Assembly (NCBI RefSeq): GCF_037038585.1 | Contig: NC_092520.1 | Span: 7,952,501 to 8,016,500 of the forward strand | Direction: 5' to 3' | DNA from: Patagioenas fasciata | Taxonomy: Eukaryota; Chordata; Aves; Columbiformes; Columbidae | Length of the DNA stretch: 64,000 nucleotides | Shown here: in pieces, positions 12,193-23,095 of the stretch | Position numbering within the stretch: the first letter of the stretch is position 1 | Layout of the letters: every line of letters begins with the position of its first letter | Translations under genes and position numbers: made by a program | Notes under the pieces: generated by a model | Told to the model about the DNA's origin: nothing | Database searches by the model: none | The model's input: only the letters and a program-made list of their open reading frames with translations

Positions 12193-12220
12193 TCTCCCCT
12201 CCCCCCTCTTCCCTCTTTCA

Positions 12221-13860
12221 AGAAAAGCAGCATCCATCAGTAGATTGAGCTGGAAGTGAAGTGCCAAGAACTTGCCAAGTCTCCTCTTGGCACAGCCAAG
12301 TGCTCGTGGTGTGCAATCATGACCAGGGCCCTTCTCCATGCTGAGCTTTGAAGGAGCTTCAACCTGGACTGGAAATTTGCAGATATGGTTTTGTCCTTTT
12401 ACATAATTGCATCCACGTTTTGAAGCCTGTAGTGAATATTGGCTTGACTGGCAGCGATAATCAAAGAGCTGAAAACCTCCAGTTTGTGTCTGCATCTACA
12501 AAGCTGCACCTGCAAAGACATCTACGTGGTATTTTTTGCAGTTTCCAGCACCACATGAAAGAAACAAAACCACTTTTAAAAATAAGCTTTAAAAGATGTT
12601 TCTCTTATGTAAATTGGGGGTACAAAGAAACATCTATTTAATAGAGATATTGTGAAGATTGAGTAGTTAAATATTTAAAGATCTTTGAAAGCATCTGTAA
12701 TTATGTTCAGTGAGTGCAGGTTAAATATTTTTCTTAATACAAACAGGAAGCAGAAAATCAAAGTTGTTGTGTGCTACCTTCTTACAAAGCCACCTTCACT
12801 ACTCTCACTGCAATTCAGAGACAATGCATTATTATTTTACCTTAGGAAGAACCCTGTTTTCCCCTCTATTATTTATGACCTATAAAGAATAACTGATGTT
12901 AAATATCTGTTAACTCCTGTTTATTACAGTTACCAATTTGGCAGCGATTAACAAAAGATATTTTTCTTTAGTGAATAATATATTGTTATAAATTCACTTT
13001 TTTTCACTCCCTTCAGATCTGCGTTATTCTTTGCTGTTGCTCTTTGGTTCTGAGAAATTGTTTACCTGGACTTTCTAGAGCAATGATACATGCAGGCGTC
13101 AGATGGTGTTGGTGTGCTATCCAGAGGTATATTTGTGATTGCAGTTTCTTCACTGGCCAGAAATCTCAGGCTTTACATTTTTTACTTTTCCGTCGCACTT
13201 TTGCAACTTTTAGTCTTTCTTCCTATCTTAAGGCAGACTGGAAACATCCATTTTTTGTGCCTTGGTCCCTCAGACCAATGTGTGTCCTGCAGTGTCTCTT
13301 CTTCTTGTCCTTTCTGAACAAGTTGCATTAATAATTCAGCATGAACAGGTCATGTGTGAGATTCTCTTTGTACCTACATACTCTTTCAATGTTCCTCATC
13401 ATCCAGGTGGTGCACACACAAAGACTTGTGGTTATTTCTTTCCTATAGTGTCATTTGCTTTTTCTTTCTTTTGATATTTTCTGATAGAAATTGCACAGTG
13501 TACTCTTCCTGTAGGTCTTAATTTTAAAATCCACCTTCTAGGTGTTTGTCTTCTACATTCATTTGTGAAAAGCTGTTGACTCTGGGTCTTCTTTCCCCCT
13601 CCCTCTGTACAAAATCAGAAAATAATTTTTTTCAGGGATTCAAATGCAGCTCTATAAGAGGCAGTGGTACATCCCACTTACATGATATCCTATTCACATC
13701 TTAGAGAAGACTACATGTGAAATCTTGATCTTCATGGAATTAGAAGAACCTGCTCCAGGAAACACTGTTCTTTCATTTTGTCACTTATTATTTCCTTACT
13801 GGTCTGACATCTTGCTGTGGTTTTTGAAGACTTACTGGAACTGTAGTAGGGTTTACAGGT
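12221..13860. other. Unique non-coding DNA
   Basis: No gene or repeat is recognised. Frames of up to 97 codons on the plus strand have no motif and no supporting splice context. Confidence 0.5.
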
Positions 13861-14370
13861 CACAGAAGCACAGAATCACAGAATGTCAGGGATTGGAAGG
13901 GACCTCAAAAGCTCATCCCATCCAGTCCCCCTGCTGGAGCAGGAACACCCAGCTGAGGTTCCACAGGAAGGTGTCCAGGCGGGTTTGAATGTCTGCAGAG
14001 AAGGAGACTCCACAACCCTCCTGGGCAGCCTGGGCCAGGCTCTGTCACCCTCACTGAGAAGAAGTTTTCTCTCAAATTTAAGTGAAACCTCTTGTGTTCC
14101 AATTTGAACCCATTACCCCTTGTCCTACCATTGGTTGTCACCGAGAAGAGCCTGGCTGCATCCTCCTGACACTCACCCTTTATATATTTTATAAACATTA
14201 ATGACGTTACCCCTCAGTCTCCTCTTCTCCAAACTCAAGAGCCCCAGCTCCCTCACCCTTTCCTCACACGGGAGATGCTCCACTCCCTTCAGCATCTTTG
14301 TAGCTCTGCGCTGGACTCTCTCCAGCAGTTCCCTGTCCTTCTGGAACTGAGGGGCCCAGAACTGGTATCA
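13861..14370 (-). mobile_element. CR1 LINE 3' fragment, antisense (tail group 4)
   Basis: The plus strand starts with tail repeats (CACAGAATCACAGAATGTC) and the GGGATTGGAAGGGACCTC block. It then crosses the 3' UTR and the end of ORF2 and stops in the GGGGCCCAGAACTGG block at about 14365. The element belongs to the same family as the copies at 24858 and 54871. A short minus-strand frame still reads CR1 C-terminal residues, but it is fragmented. Confidence 0.95.
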
Positions 14371-15565
14371 AATATAAGTCTCCCTGTTGCACTGAAAGAT
14401 AGGATATGCTCCTTCAGGGATGTTCAGCAAAACTTTCGTAGGCACCTTTAAAAAAGTCACGATCTCGTGGCAACTAGACAAAGACACTGCCATATGGTGG
14501 CTTTCCAGTGGCTGATTTGTTGTTTTTAATAGTTTGATGTCCACACCACTGCATCAAATCTATTAGTAATTGGGTGAATGCAGGTAGAGAAACTAAAGAT
14601 GAACTTGTCTTATAGATTGATCTACTGTTCCAAATCTTTTTCTCTTAATCAATGCTAACAGACATTACTAAGTCAGGATATGGAATCTTAATCCACTTAC
14701 TGTCTGATATATTCTGTGGAAAAATAAGATTAATTGTACAATTTCTCCTGGATTCCTAAAGTACTGAGAAAGTACATTTGTATCATGGGACAAGAACAGC
14801 AGGGTAATGAGAAACACAGATGGGAACAAACACGGTGGGGTGTTTTAGGCACCCTGTTATGGTGGGAAAGAGCAGCAGAAAAGGATTCTCGAAAAAAACA
14901 AACCAACCCTTCTGTTACTAGCTCCTGCTTGATTTTAGATAGGGCTGTTGCTCAGGGAAGGCTTGTTATACCATATAATGTGAGTAGGAAAACATCCTGC
15001 TCTGTCTCACTGGTTTGATTAGCTTTTACACCTTCAATTCAGTTCTTAGTGGTCACAGAATAAGGTCTTTGGGGGAAAAAGGTTCCTTTTAACACACAGT
15101 CTTGTAATTGGTAACCTTCCCTCTGTAATGCACTGTGGCGTTAATTTGGCACTTCAGGCATTTTACTTCTGTTGCTATCTGATGTTTTTTGGCTGGAGTA
15201 TGTCAATATAGTATCTGAGCATGCTCAATGCTAATTAATTTGTCAGTAACAGAGTGTTAATGATGTTATTGTAAAACTCCTTTTGATGGTAATTTGGCCA
15301 AGGTTTCTTCATAAATCCTACAGGAATAACAGAGGTCTCTGGTTCTTATGGTATTGTGGGAAACTCTGCCCAGAAGGGTTGTTCTGGAGCCAGTTGTGTT
15401 TATTGTATATGTGACTGCAGTCCCAGAAGGAAAGTGTTATTGGACAGGTTGGTTTGACAATTTTTCCAAAAGGCAGCCATGCTGGTGTCACCCAGTCTTC
15501 TCCTTTCTAAGGTTTATCAGGTTTTTAAAGCAGGCGTTGAGTTTGCAAGATGGAATGGCTACAGG
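14371..15565. other. Unique non-coding DNA
   Basis: No gene or repeat is recognised. A 94-codon plus-strand frame at 14734-15018 has no recognisable domain. Confidence 0.5.
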
Positions 15566-16085
15566 CATAGAATCACAGAATCACAGACTGGTTGGGGTTG
15601 GAAGGGACCTCTGGAGATCATCCAGTCCAACCCACCTGCTAAAGCAGGTTCAACAGAGCAGATCACACAGGAATGTGTCCAGGTGGGTTTGAATGTCTCC
15701 AGAGATGGAGACTCCACAACCTCTCTGGGCAGCCTGTTCCAGGGCTCTGGCACCTCAAAGCAAAGAAGTTTCTCCTCATATTCAGACGGAACCTCCTGTG
15801 CTTCAGTCTGTGCCCGCTGCCCCTCATCTTGTTGTTGGGCACCACTGAAAGGAGTCTGGTCCCATCTTCTTGACACCTGCCCTAGAGATATTTATTGATG
15901 ATTGATGAGATCCCCTCTCAGCTTCTCTTCTCCAGGCTGAACAGACCCAGCTCTCTCAGTCTCTCCTCATAAAGAAAGATGCTCCAGACCCCTCACCATC
16001 TTTGTAGTTCTCTGCTAGACTCCCTCCAGTAATTCCTTATCCTTCTTAAACTGAGAATCCCAAAACCGGACGCAGTACTCCAGAT
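15566..16085 (-). mobile_element. CR1 LINE 3' fragment, antisense (tail group 2)
   Basis: The plus strand opens with CATAGAATCACAGAATCACA and the GACCTCTGGAGATCATCCAG block, then the 3' UTR, then the ORF2 C-terminal region up to CAGTACTCCAGAT. It stops abruptly at 16085, where another antisense CR1 tail begins at the next base. Confidence 0.95.
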
Positions 16086-16293
16086 CATAGAATAGCTTGG
16101 GTTGGAAGGGACCTTCAAAGCTCATCCAGTACCACCCCTGCCATGAGAGGGGACATCTTCACCAGCTCAGAGCCCCGTCCAGCCTGGCCTGGGATGTCTC
16201 CAGGGATGGGGCATCCACCACCTCTCTGAGCAACCTGGGACAGGGTTTCACCAACCTCAGTGTAAGAATTGTCTTCCTCGTGTCTAGTCTGAA
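16086..16293 (-). mobile_element. CR1 LINE 3' fragment, antisense (tail group 1), fused to the previous copy
   Basis: The element begins CATAGAATAGCTTGGGTTGG and runs through CCTGCCATGAGAGGGGACAT and GGCCTGGGATGTCTCCAGGG to the CGTGTCTAGTCTGAA block, where it is truncated. No intervening base separates it from the CR1 at 15566-16085. In the sense direction the tail of this group-1 copy is joined directly to the truncated 5' edge of the group-2 copy. Confidence 0.93.
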
Positions 16294-16323
16294 ACAACAC
16301 TGCATGTGAAACAACACTGCACA
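16290..16323. repeat. 17-bp direct repeat at the CR1 5' junction
   Basis: TGAAACAACACTGCA occurs at 16290-16304 and again at 16307-16321. The duplication sits exactly at the 5' truncation point of the CR1, so it may be junction-associated. Confidence 0.85.
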
Positions 16324-19300
16324 GGAGTTTCCCTTCATCTTGGGTCATATACACTTCCACTCAGAGCAGGCTGCTCAAACTCTTACAAACTCAGAGAGAC
16401 AGAACATGTTCCTTCCTCCATCAATGGACTTGCTGTCCTTAGAGCAGAACACCCCTTTGCCGTGGCACACATGGGCGCCGTGCAGATACCTCTATCCCGT
16501 GACTTGTAAAGCCAAACTCCACTTTAGGAGCCAAAACGAGGTTGTAATCCCTCTCCACCATTAAAGAGGGTGCAGGTAGAATGGAAAGAAGCAATGTCTG
16601 TGGTCCTTTTCTCTCACCACCATGCAGAAGCTTCCCAGTGCTCAGCCCCGTTCCTGAGGTTGCCAAATGATCAGGTGCTTTAACATGGCCGTGGGCTTAG
16701 CAGTCACTGCCTGAACTTTGCTCTTTACTTGAGAATGAGGAATGAATAATCCAAATGGGAAGAACTTTAACTAGGAAAAAATAAGGGTGTTTTGTCTCTG
16801 TTCTGCTAGTGCCGTTATTTTCAAAGTCTACCGGTTAGAGGAGAATATGCAGAAAAATACATATTGCTTTCCAAATGATTGGTGAGGTCTAAAGAGGGAG
16901 AAAGATCTGCTTCTCATTAGAGCTGTTTTAAAATGACAAAAGTCTCTCCCAACTTACAAACATTAGTCATATATTTAAGTACAAAAGTGTTTCCCTCAGT
17001 CTATTTTAATTGAGTGGTTTTGGATGTGGTCAGTATGGAGGGATGGACAGCTGATTCAATAGTCTCTAAAGTAATCTTTGAAGCAAACTCAGACTCTATC
17101 CAGTCAGTCTTCAGATAGAATTGTTATGTTACCGATTCTCTTTCTCATTCTCATGTGATGCACTGCCATGGTTTTGTTCCAAATGGGAAGGTGTCGCATT
17201 AATTTATTTATTCTGCCCCCTACCCATACTGTCTTCCTGAGTTCATGTAGAGGAAAATGTCACCTTGTGTGACTTCTTGGGGTTGTGAGATGATTAAATC
17301 TGGCTGTGGTGTTTCCAACCCAGCCCATAAAAGGTGGCAGAGGAAGTTTAATTAGGAAGCAAATATTCCTTGGCTGCATAACTCAAGGTAGCTCTTTCAA
17401 AAGGGAATGGTTGCTCTTGGGACTCTGAAGCACTCTTAACTCCCATTGGAGCTAGTAGGATACAGAGGGTGACAGCAGCACTGGGCAAGACCATCTCAGC
17501 ACCTTGTGAGGTTTAGCTGTCACTAGCAGGTACAGTGTGTGCGTGGGTTTGACAAGATGTCTTATTTAGCATTTTTTTAGAAGTTGAATTCCTAATGCAT
17601 GGCTTTTAGTTATGTAAGAGAATAAAGTATTGTCCTTAATTTTGAATGTACTTATCATATTCATTCCTTGACAGGTTCTTCTGCTCTGGGGTTTTTCACA
17701 GTTCAGCTTCACACATCAGCCTGCACCATAGGACTGTTATTGACCACTCCAGTTGGCTGCATTACTTGCACCATGGTGTTTTTCAACATCCAGGAGAACT
17801 CAGTACTTCCGGTGTAAAGAATCTGGACATAAAGACCAGCCTGCGTATTTGGGTCCCTGAATTACTTCCATTTGAGGAAAAAGCTGTGTACTATTGGGTA
17901 AGGTTCTGAAACATAATTTAGAAGCAGTAGCAGCAGAAAAGCCATCCTGAAGTAGGAGAAAGACATGCTTCTTGAACATTATTCATTAGGATCATGGAGC
18001 TATAGAGAAGCGGTTATTGATATGATGCCGTTCACATGTGACAGAGTACCAAATGGGCACTCTTCAAGGAGTCACATCCATCCTCCTTAAGTCATCACTA
18101 TGCTCTTACTAGGCCATATTTTTTTGAGAATCGCTCAGCATGTTCGTGAGCTTTCCCAGTCCTAAATTCTTTTAAGCTGCATATTTGTTCTGGAGTGAAA
18201 ATTGGAGGCACTGTAGCCCATGAGTTGCTGTGAAAGCATTAAAACAACATTCCTCAATATTAGGGGACTAGTGTGGTGACATGCAGGAGTCTAATGTTCC
18301 ATGCAATTTTTGATTTTCCACTTTATTGAAGAAATCATTCTGTTTGTTTGCAGGTTTATCAACTTGCAGTCTTGAATGCACAGTACTGCAAGTCACAAAT
18401 CTTTTTATCTATCAATTATTCTGTCTTGAATGAAGTATTATATATTGTTAATATGCTGATCTCCAAGAGTTTGTGAAAAAGATTTTTTTGAGTTGTAATG
18501 TAATTTTAAAATGTTGAACATTTATTATTAAAATTGTTTTTTAAAAAAGATAAAAGTATCAGTTTTGTGAATTAATTCTTTTCTGGCACACACCAGAGGA
18601 GGAACTACTGCTGTGTTACTTTTGCAAGAGGAATACGTTTAATCACAAGCCTGAGGAAGTTGCTGGCTGAATGCTTTGAGCTTGTTTGTGCATATCTAAC
18701 TTCGAACAATGTGAAGTCCTGTCTGAAATGTAGGGGATTCTGTACATAATTATTACACACGTGTACGTGCTCACACTAGCCGGAAGGCTGGCCTACCATC
18801 ATCTTTGTGTCCACAGGATGACTGAAGCTTTCATCTTTCCTTGTTCGTGGTGTCTCCAAGCCCTGGGTTCGGTTCTCACAGCTCCTGCTGAGTTATTATG
18901 AGACCTCAGCAGGGCCTGGAACTGCTGTGCATTATTTTCCAGTCTACCATCAGAAGTAGACAGCATCTGTCTTATTAACACACTGAGGGATTTCATCAGG
19001 TCATGTTTGTGCGTCTTTTTGAGATTTGTCTGCTGAAGGTGGTTGGTGCTATTTCTTCCAATTCCCAGTTCACATGTTCTGTGAAGTAGGAGCTCCTTGA
19101 GATCCCAATTACTTCTCTACAATGGCTATTTATCTCCTGATTGAGACTTAATCATCAATTTTCTGGTAGCCAGACATCTTACAAGGGGGTTATCTTAGTA
19201 GCTTACAGTCCTAGAAGAATTGTTTTTGCTTTTTTGCCAGCCAGCAGTAGACTATATGTATTCCATGTATTTCTATTCAGGTTTCATAGGGGAATTTAAA

Positions 19301-19685
19301 GCTTAGAAACGAAACTTGCTTTTTTTTTTTTAACCAAGATCTGAGACAAAGACCTACCACAAACTGCTATACTTGCTGAGGTAGGCTGTTCTGCTTGCCC
19401 TAGAAAAACAGAGCTGCTCAGATTCACTTTGTGCCATAGCAACTGTCTTCTTTATTGCAATGAAGGAAGGACAGAATTTAGAAACTACTCAATATAAAAA
19501 GATTTGAGAAAACAGAAGTGCCGTTATTTCAGCCTATTCTAGCAACTTGATGGTCAGTGCCCCAACACCTGTATAAGAGCGAGGCTTTGGGGCTGGTTCA
19601 TTAGAGGAAAAAGAGACTAATTTCTTTTAAAGTTTGTTTTTTCGCCCTCCTGTCTGACTCTCAGAAAGAAGGGTATAATAGCAAT
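16324..19685. other. Unique non-coding DNA, about 3.4 kb
   Basis: No transposon is recognised. An open segment at 17675-17897 is flanked by an AG acceptor-like and a GTAAGG donor-like site, but the encoded residues match no family I know. I do not call it a gene. Confidence 0.45.
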
Positions 19686-19728
19686 TTACATAAGTTAATT
19701 ATTAATATCTATATTTTAACTTATGTAA
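19686..19728. other. Perfect 13-bp inverted repeat, 17-nt loop
   Basis: TTACATAAGTTAA at 19686-19698 is the exact reverse complement of 19716-19728. It is AT-rich. It could be a cruciform-capable site or the last trace of a small palindromic DNA element, and nothing else supports either reading. Confidence 0.8.
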
Positions 19729-22190
19729 TAACTTTCTTATAGACTGTAAAATGGACTATTTCAAATTTGTAGCAAGGCAATTAGCTGAAGACAGCCAGCA
19801 CCCCTAATCATAAAGATGTCTTTTGTCTTTATTAGTGTCTAGCCTCATGGTGAATAAATGGAAATCCTGACAGCTTTAGAGTAGAGACAATGAAGTGAGA
19901 CTTCTCTCCCTGTAGTTGTGGTCCTTGGGGCTTATGAGCAGGTTTAAATCCTTATGGGTGCTTGGAAAAGCAGCAAGTATCAGAGATGGGAACCTGAGAT
20001 GATAAGTTGCTTTGCTTCTTACAGGGATATTCCATTAGTCCTTCCCGGTCAAGATCCTGTGTGTGATGGGACCTTGCCTTTAGGTACAAAATCCTTAAGC
20101 TGATAAATCATAATCTGTAGGCAAAAACCATTTGTTACTGAGTGTTACTGGTGAAATAATTGGTATGACAAACCTAGCCAGTCTTATAACTACTCCTTAG
20201 AACAGAAGGATACCTCAAACAACCCTATTCACCTATTATGAAGGCACAGTGCTTTAGCCTCAATGGGCCTGTGCCATAGAGGATGCAGATTGCTAATATC
20301 TGTTTTGTCCTGAAGGAATGGACTGGAGTGCAGCAATCACTGTTGTTTGACTTATTACTCTCAAAATCTTGTTTATGGCCAAAGCGTAAGCACATGTTAT
20401 ATATCAGTAGGGCCATTGTTAGTATAACTGAAATCCTAAGAGTCTAATAATTATGTTAGGCTAGAATTAACTGCTTCAGAAAAAAAAAAAAAGTCAGTTA
20501 CAATATATATGCTCACACTTTTTGGTGTCTACCCCTTTTCTCGGTGTTGTACTCACTCTTTCAGGGTGTCTTGGGTCCTAGGGTTGATAGTTTCAGTCTG
20601 GTGGTGGTGATGAGGGGTGCAGGATTGTAAGACAAATCACCAGCGTCTGGGATTGTTTGCTGTGAGGAATGTGATGCTTGTGCTGATGGCTGCTTCTTCC
20701 TCCCTCTAGGATCAACCTGGGGCTGTTTTTATGTTTTCTGACACACTGTTATGTCTTTGCTCATTCTTCAGTGGTCTGCAGCGCCAGGTTACTTTCAAAT
20801 ATTCTATATTAAGTGCAATTTTTGTATCTTAGATGTTATTTCTTTGTTCACTTTCTTGCCTCTAAAACCAGGCTTGCCCAGCTTCAGGTTTGTGTTTCCT
20901 TTAATTAACCATGGGTGAGCTATTTATAGTGATGAGATCTCCAGTGCCAGCCTGTGCCCCATCTCTTACCATGCCCTACCAATACTCCCCTGCACCCTGT
21001 CCTCTCTCTCCTTTTCTCAACGCTTCTGCTATTTTGCCAGGCTTGTATTTCTCCGTACCACATCATTGTGTTAGAGTCATAAATATCTCACTCTGCATGG
21101 ACTATAAGCTCATTATTTGTCTATAGAAAACTATAGTTGTACCACATGAAGATAAACACAAGTAAAACAGATTAGATGTAGACATCTGGCCAATTAAATA
21201 AATTGCAGTGTCAGCTAAACCAAATTAAAATTAAACTGCAGGCGAGTCAAGAAAAGTGCAGCCAGTGCAAGCAGCAAAGCTCAGTCCTCAGGCCTTGAAA
21301 ACTCAATACAAAGCTAAAGTCCTGTTGCTAACAATAGTAATACCATATTATTATAGGGCTAGATAGTTGCTATTGAATTAAAACTCTGAAGAGTTGGGAT
21401 AAATCTGTCTTACTCTTTAGAGAATGGGAGCCAGGAGTTTTGTAGCAAAGGCCATGCCACAGAAAGGGATTTTCAGGAAGAGTGGGTTGTCTTGTTGGCC
21501 TGAAGGACACTTATCTGTCATCTGTTTGCATTTGTCCCTTTTGTCCCTCACCCACATTTCCCTCCCAGTGACCAATTTTTTTTCTAGATCTGCCATAAGT
21601 GTCAACCTGTCAAAGATGCCTACAAGCTTAGAAATGTTTGGTAGAGGTGAGAGACTGAGATGAATTCCCCTCCATCCCACCACCTCTCCTTGCTAGAAAA
21701 GTGGGAGCTCCGCACTTCTCCATACTCTTCATCTCCCACCTCTGTGTGCTGGTTTTCTATTCTGTGTTCCCTATCTGTCTTTACACCTTTTGTTTCCAGC
21801 CTGCACCTATTGTCCACCCTGCTGAAACGTGTCCTTTACTTTTCTTGGCCCTCTAGAAGAGGGATAGACACCTGTTTTCAAAGTGTCCAGGACGCAACAC
21901 AGACTTTGGAAACATGATGGGAGATCAGTGGTAGGGCCGCTGTTATTCTTGGCATCGTTAGGGGTGGGTGAGCATGGAGAATGCACTGTCAGCATTCTGG
22001 AGCCTATTAAATGGTAATATTACATCACCCACAGATGATGATATTCGCCATGAGAGCTCTGAAAATCTGGGACCTGGACTCTGCTTTCCTAGACACCCAG
22101 GCCAGTGGGCAATTTCTTTATATTGATTGCATTTTAGGCACTACAGAAAAATTGAAACCTATAGGTAAATTAATTCAGAGACTTGGCATT
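19729..22190. other. Unique non-coding DNA
   Basis: No gene or clear repeat is recognised. A short poly-A run lies near 20480. Several short frames overlap on both strands at 21417-21995, but none has domain motifs. Confidence 0.5.
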
Positions 22191-22226
22191 AAAAAATATA
22201 TATATATATATATATATTTTTTTTTT
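22191..22226. repeat. (TA)n microsatellite with A and T flanks
   Basis: About eleven TA dinucleotides are preceded by A6 and followed by a T run. Confidence 0.9.
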
Positions 22227-22767
22227 CAATGAAGGTAATTGGCAGGTGAGCGATGCAGTTCTTCTACCTAAGAGTGATTTCCCTTTGATTAGTTTAAGCT
22301 TTCCAAATAAAATGTTTTGTAAGGTAACATGAAACGTGTCAAATTTCATATTGTTTGGCCTTGGTAGAAATGGAACAGAAAAGGGAAAGTGGGTTTAAAG
22401 GTGTCAAAGTTCAAGCTTATGCCATGATTAGCATATTGTTATTTCTCATCAGGTAGTTGCCAAGATCTCTATTTCCACCAGGGCAACTACCATTGAGTCT
22501 AAATTCTCCAAATGCTGACAAAGAAACAACTTCCTAAATGTTTATAGATTTAACAACTAACAAATGCTGTTTCACCACTCTCAGCCTTCTCACCCTCATT
22601 TATAAAAGCCTTTTCCTTTCATGATTTGCGGCCAGTGCTGTCCGTGCGGTGGGATTTTTGCCAACAATTCCAAAAGGAACATGATAGATTCAATGGGAAC
22701 TGATTGCACAAGCTCTATCACAGTTGCTCCTCCCGGCTCTCTACTCTATAAATCCCAGTTGTAGTTA

Positions 22768-23095
22768 ATAGATTTATAAAGCAGAGGGCCACAAGGGACC
22801 ATTAGCTCATCTGGCCTGATGGCCCATATATCACAAGGTATTGCACTTTATGCAGCACCCTTTACCAAGCCCAGCAGTGTTTATGTTTGGATAAAGCATG
22901 TTTGCCAAAGAAGTTTTCAGTCTTGGCTTCAATACATCAAGGTGGGAGCAACTGGCAACTTCCACAGGTCACCTGTATCGTTAATTTTTCACTTAATTAC
23001 TTTCCTAGTTAACAGGTATGGCTTATTTCTTTTTTTTTAAAGATGCTCAGTTGCACCTTCCAGACATTTCTTCTTGTTATACCTTTGGTAAATTA
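22768..23095 (-). mobile_element. Very old CR1 (deep amniote-type) 3' fragment, antisense
   Basis: The order of blocks is that of the ancient CR1/L3-type 3' end read in antisense: ATAGATTTATAAAG, GGGCCACAAGGGACCATTAG, CTCATCTGGCCTGATGGCCC, then 'ggataaagcatgtttgccaa', 'tcaatacatcaagg', a CACTTAATTACTTTCCTAGT block and finally CTTCTTGTTATACCTTTGGT. Similarity extends over about 330 bp but is heavily diverged. That is much older than the avian-type CR1 copies elsewhere in the window. Confidence 0.72.

Larger units (their letters stand above)
11441..12220. repeat. Large polypyrimidine pentanucleotide array (CCTCT)n
   Basis: About 780 bp consist almost wholly of C and T on the plus strand, apart from G in the CCTCG variant. 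Pure CCTCT blocks alternate with CCTCTCCTCG ten-mers, pure CCTCG blocks, CCCCT blocks and a terminal CCCTCT hexamer block. The minus strand therefore reads (AGAGG)n with AGGGG and CGAGG variants. It yields artificial open frames of 269 and 368 codons made of Gly-Glu-Arg repeats, because a 5-bp unit with no stop stays open in every frame. These are not genes. The homopurine/homopyrimidine composition favours triplex formation and length instability. Confidence 0.97.

Noticed and set aside
11389..12495. Open frames of 368 and 269 codons on the minus strand
   Set aside because: They are translations of the CCTCT/CCTCG array into Gly-Glu-Arg repeats. A stop-free 5-bp unit stays open in every frame, so this is not a gene.
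16324..16700. Segment beside the fused CR1 pair with a 75-codon minus frame
   Set aside because: I checked it for LTR or gag-like features and saw neither terminal TG/CA symmetry with flanking duplications nor a known protein motif.
17675..17897. Exon-like open segment with AG before and GTAAGG after
   Set aside because: The donor is good, but the acceptor has a weak pyrimidine tract and the encoded residues resemble no family. Transcript evidence would be needed. It might be a non-coding RNA exon.
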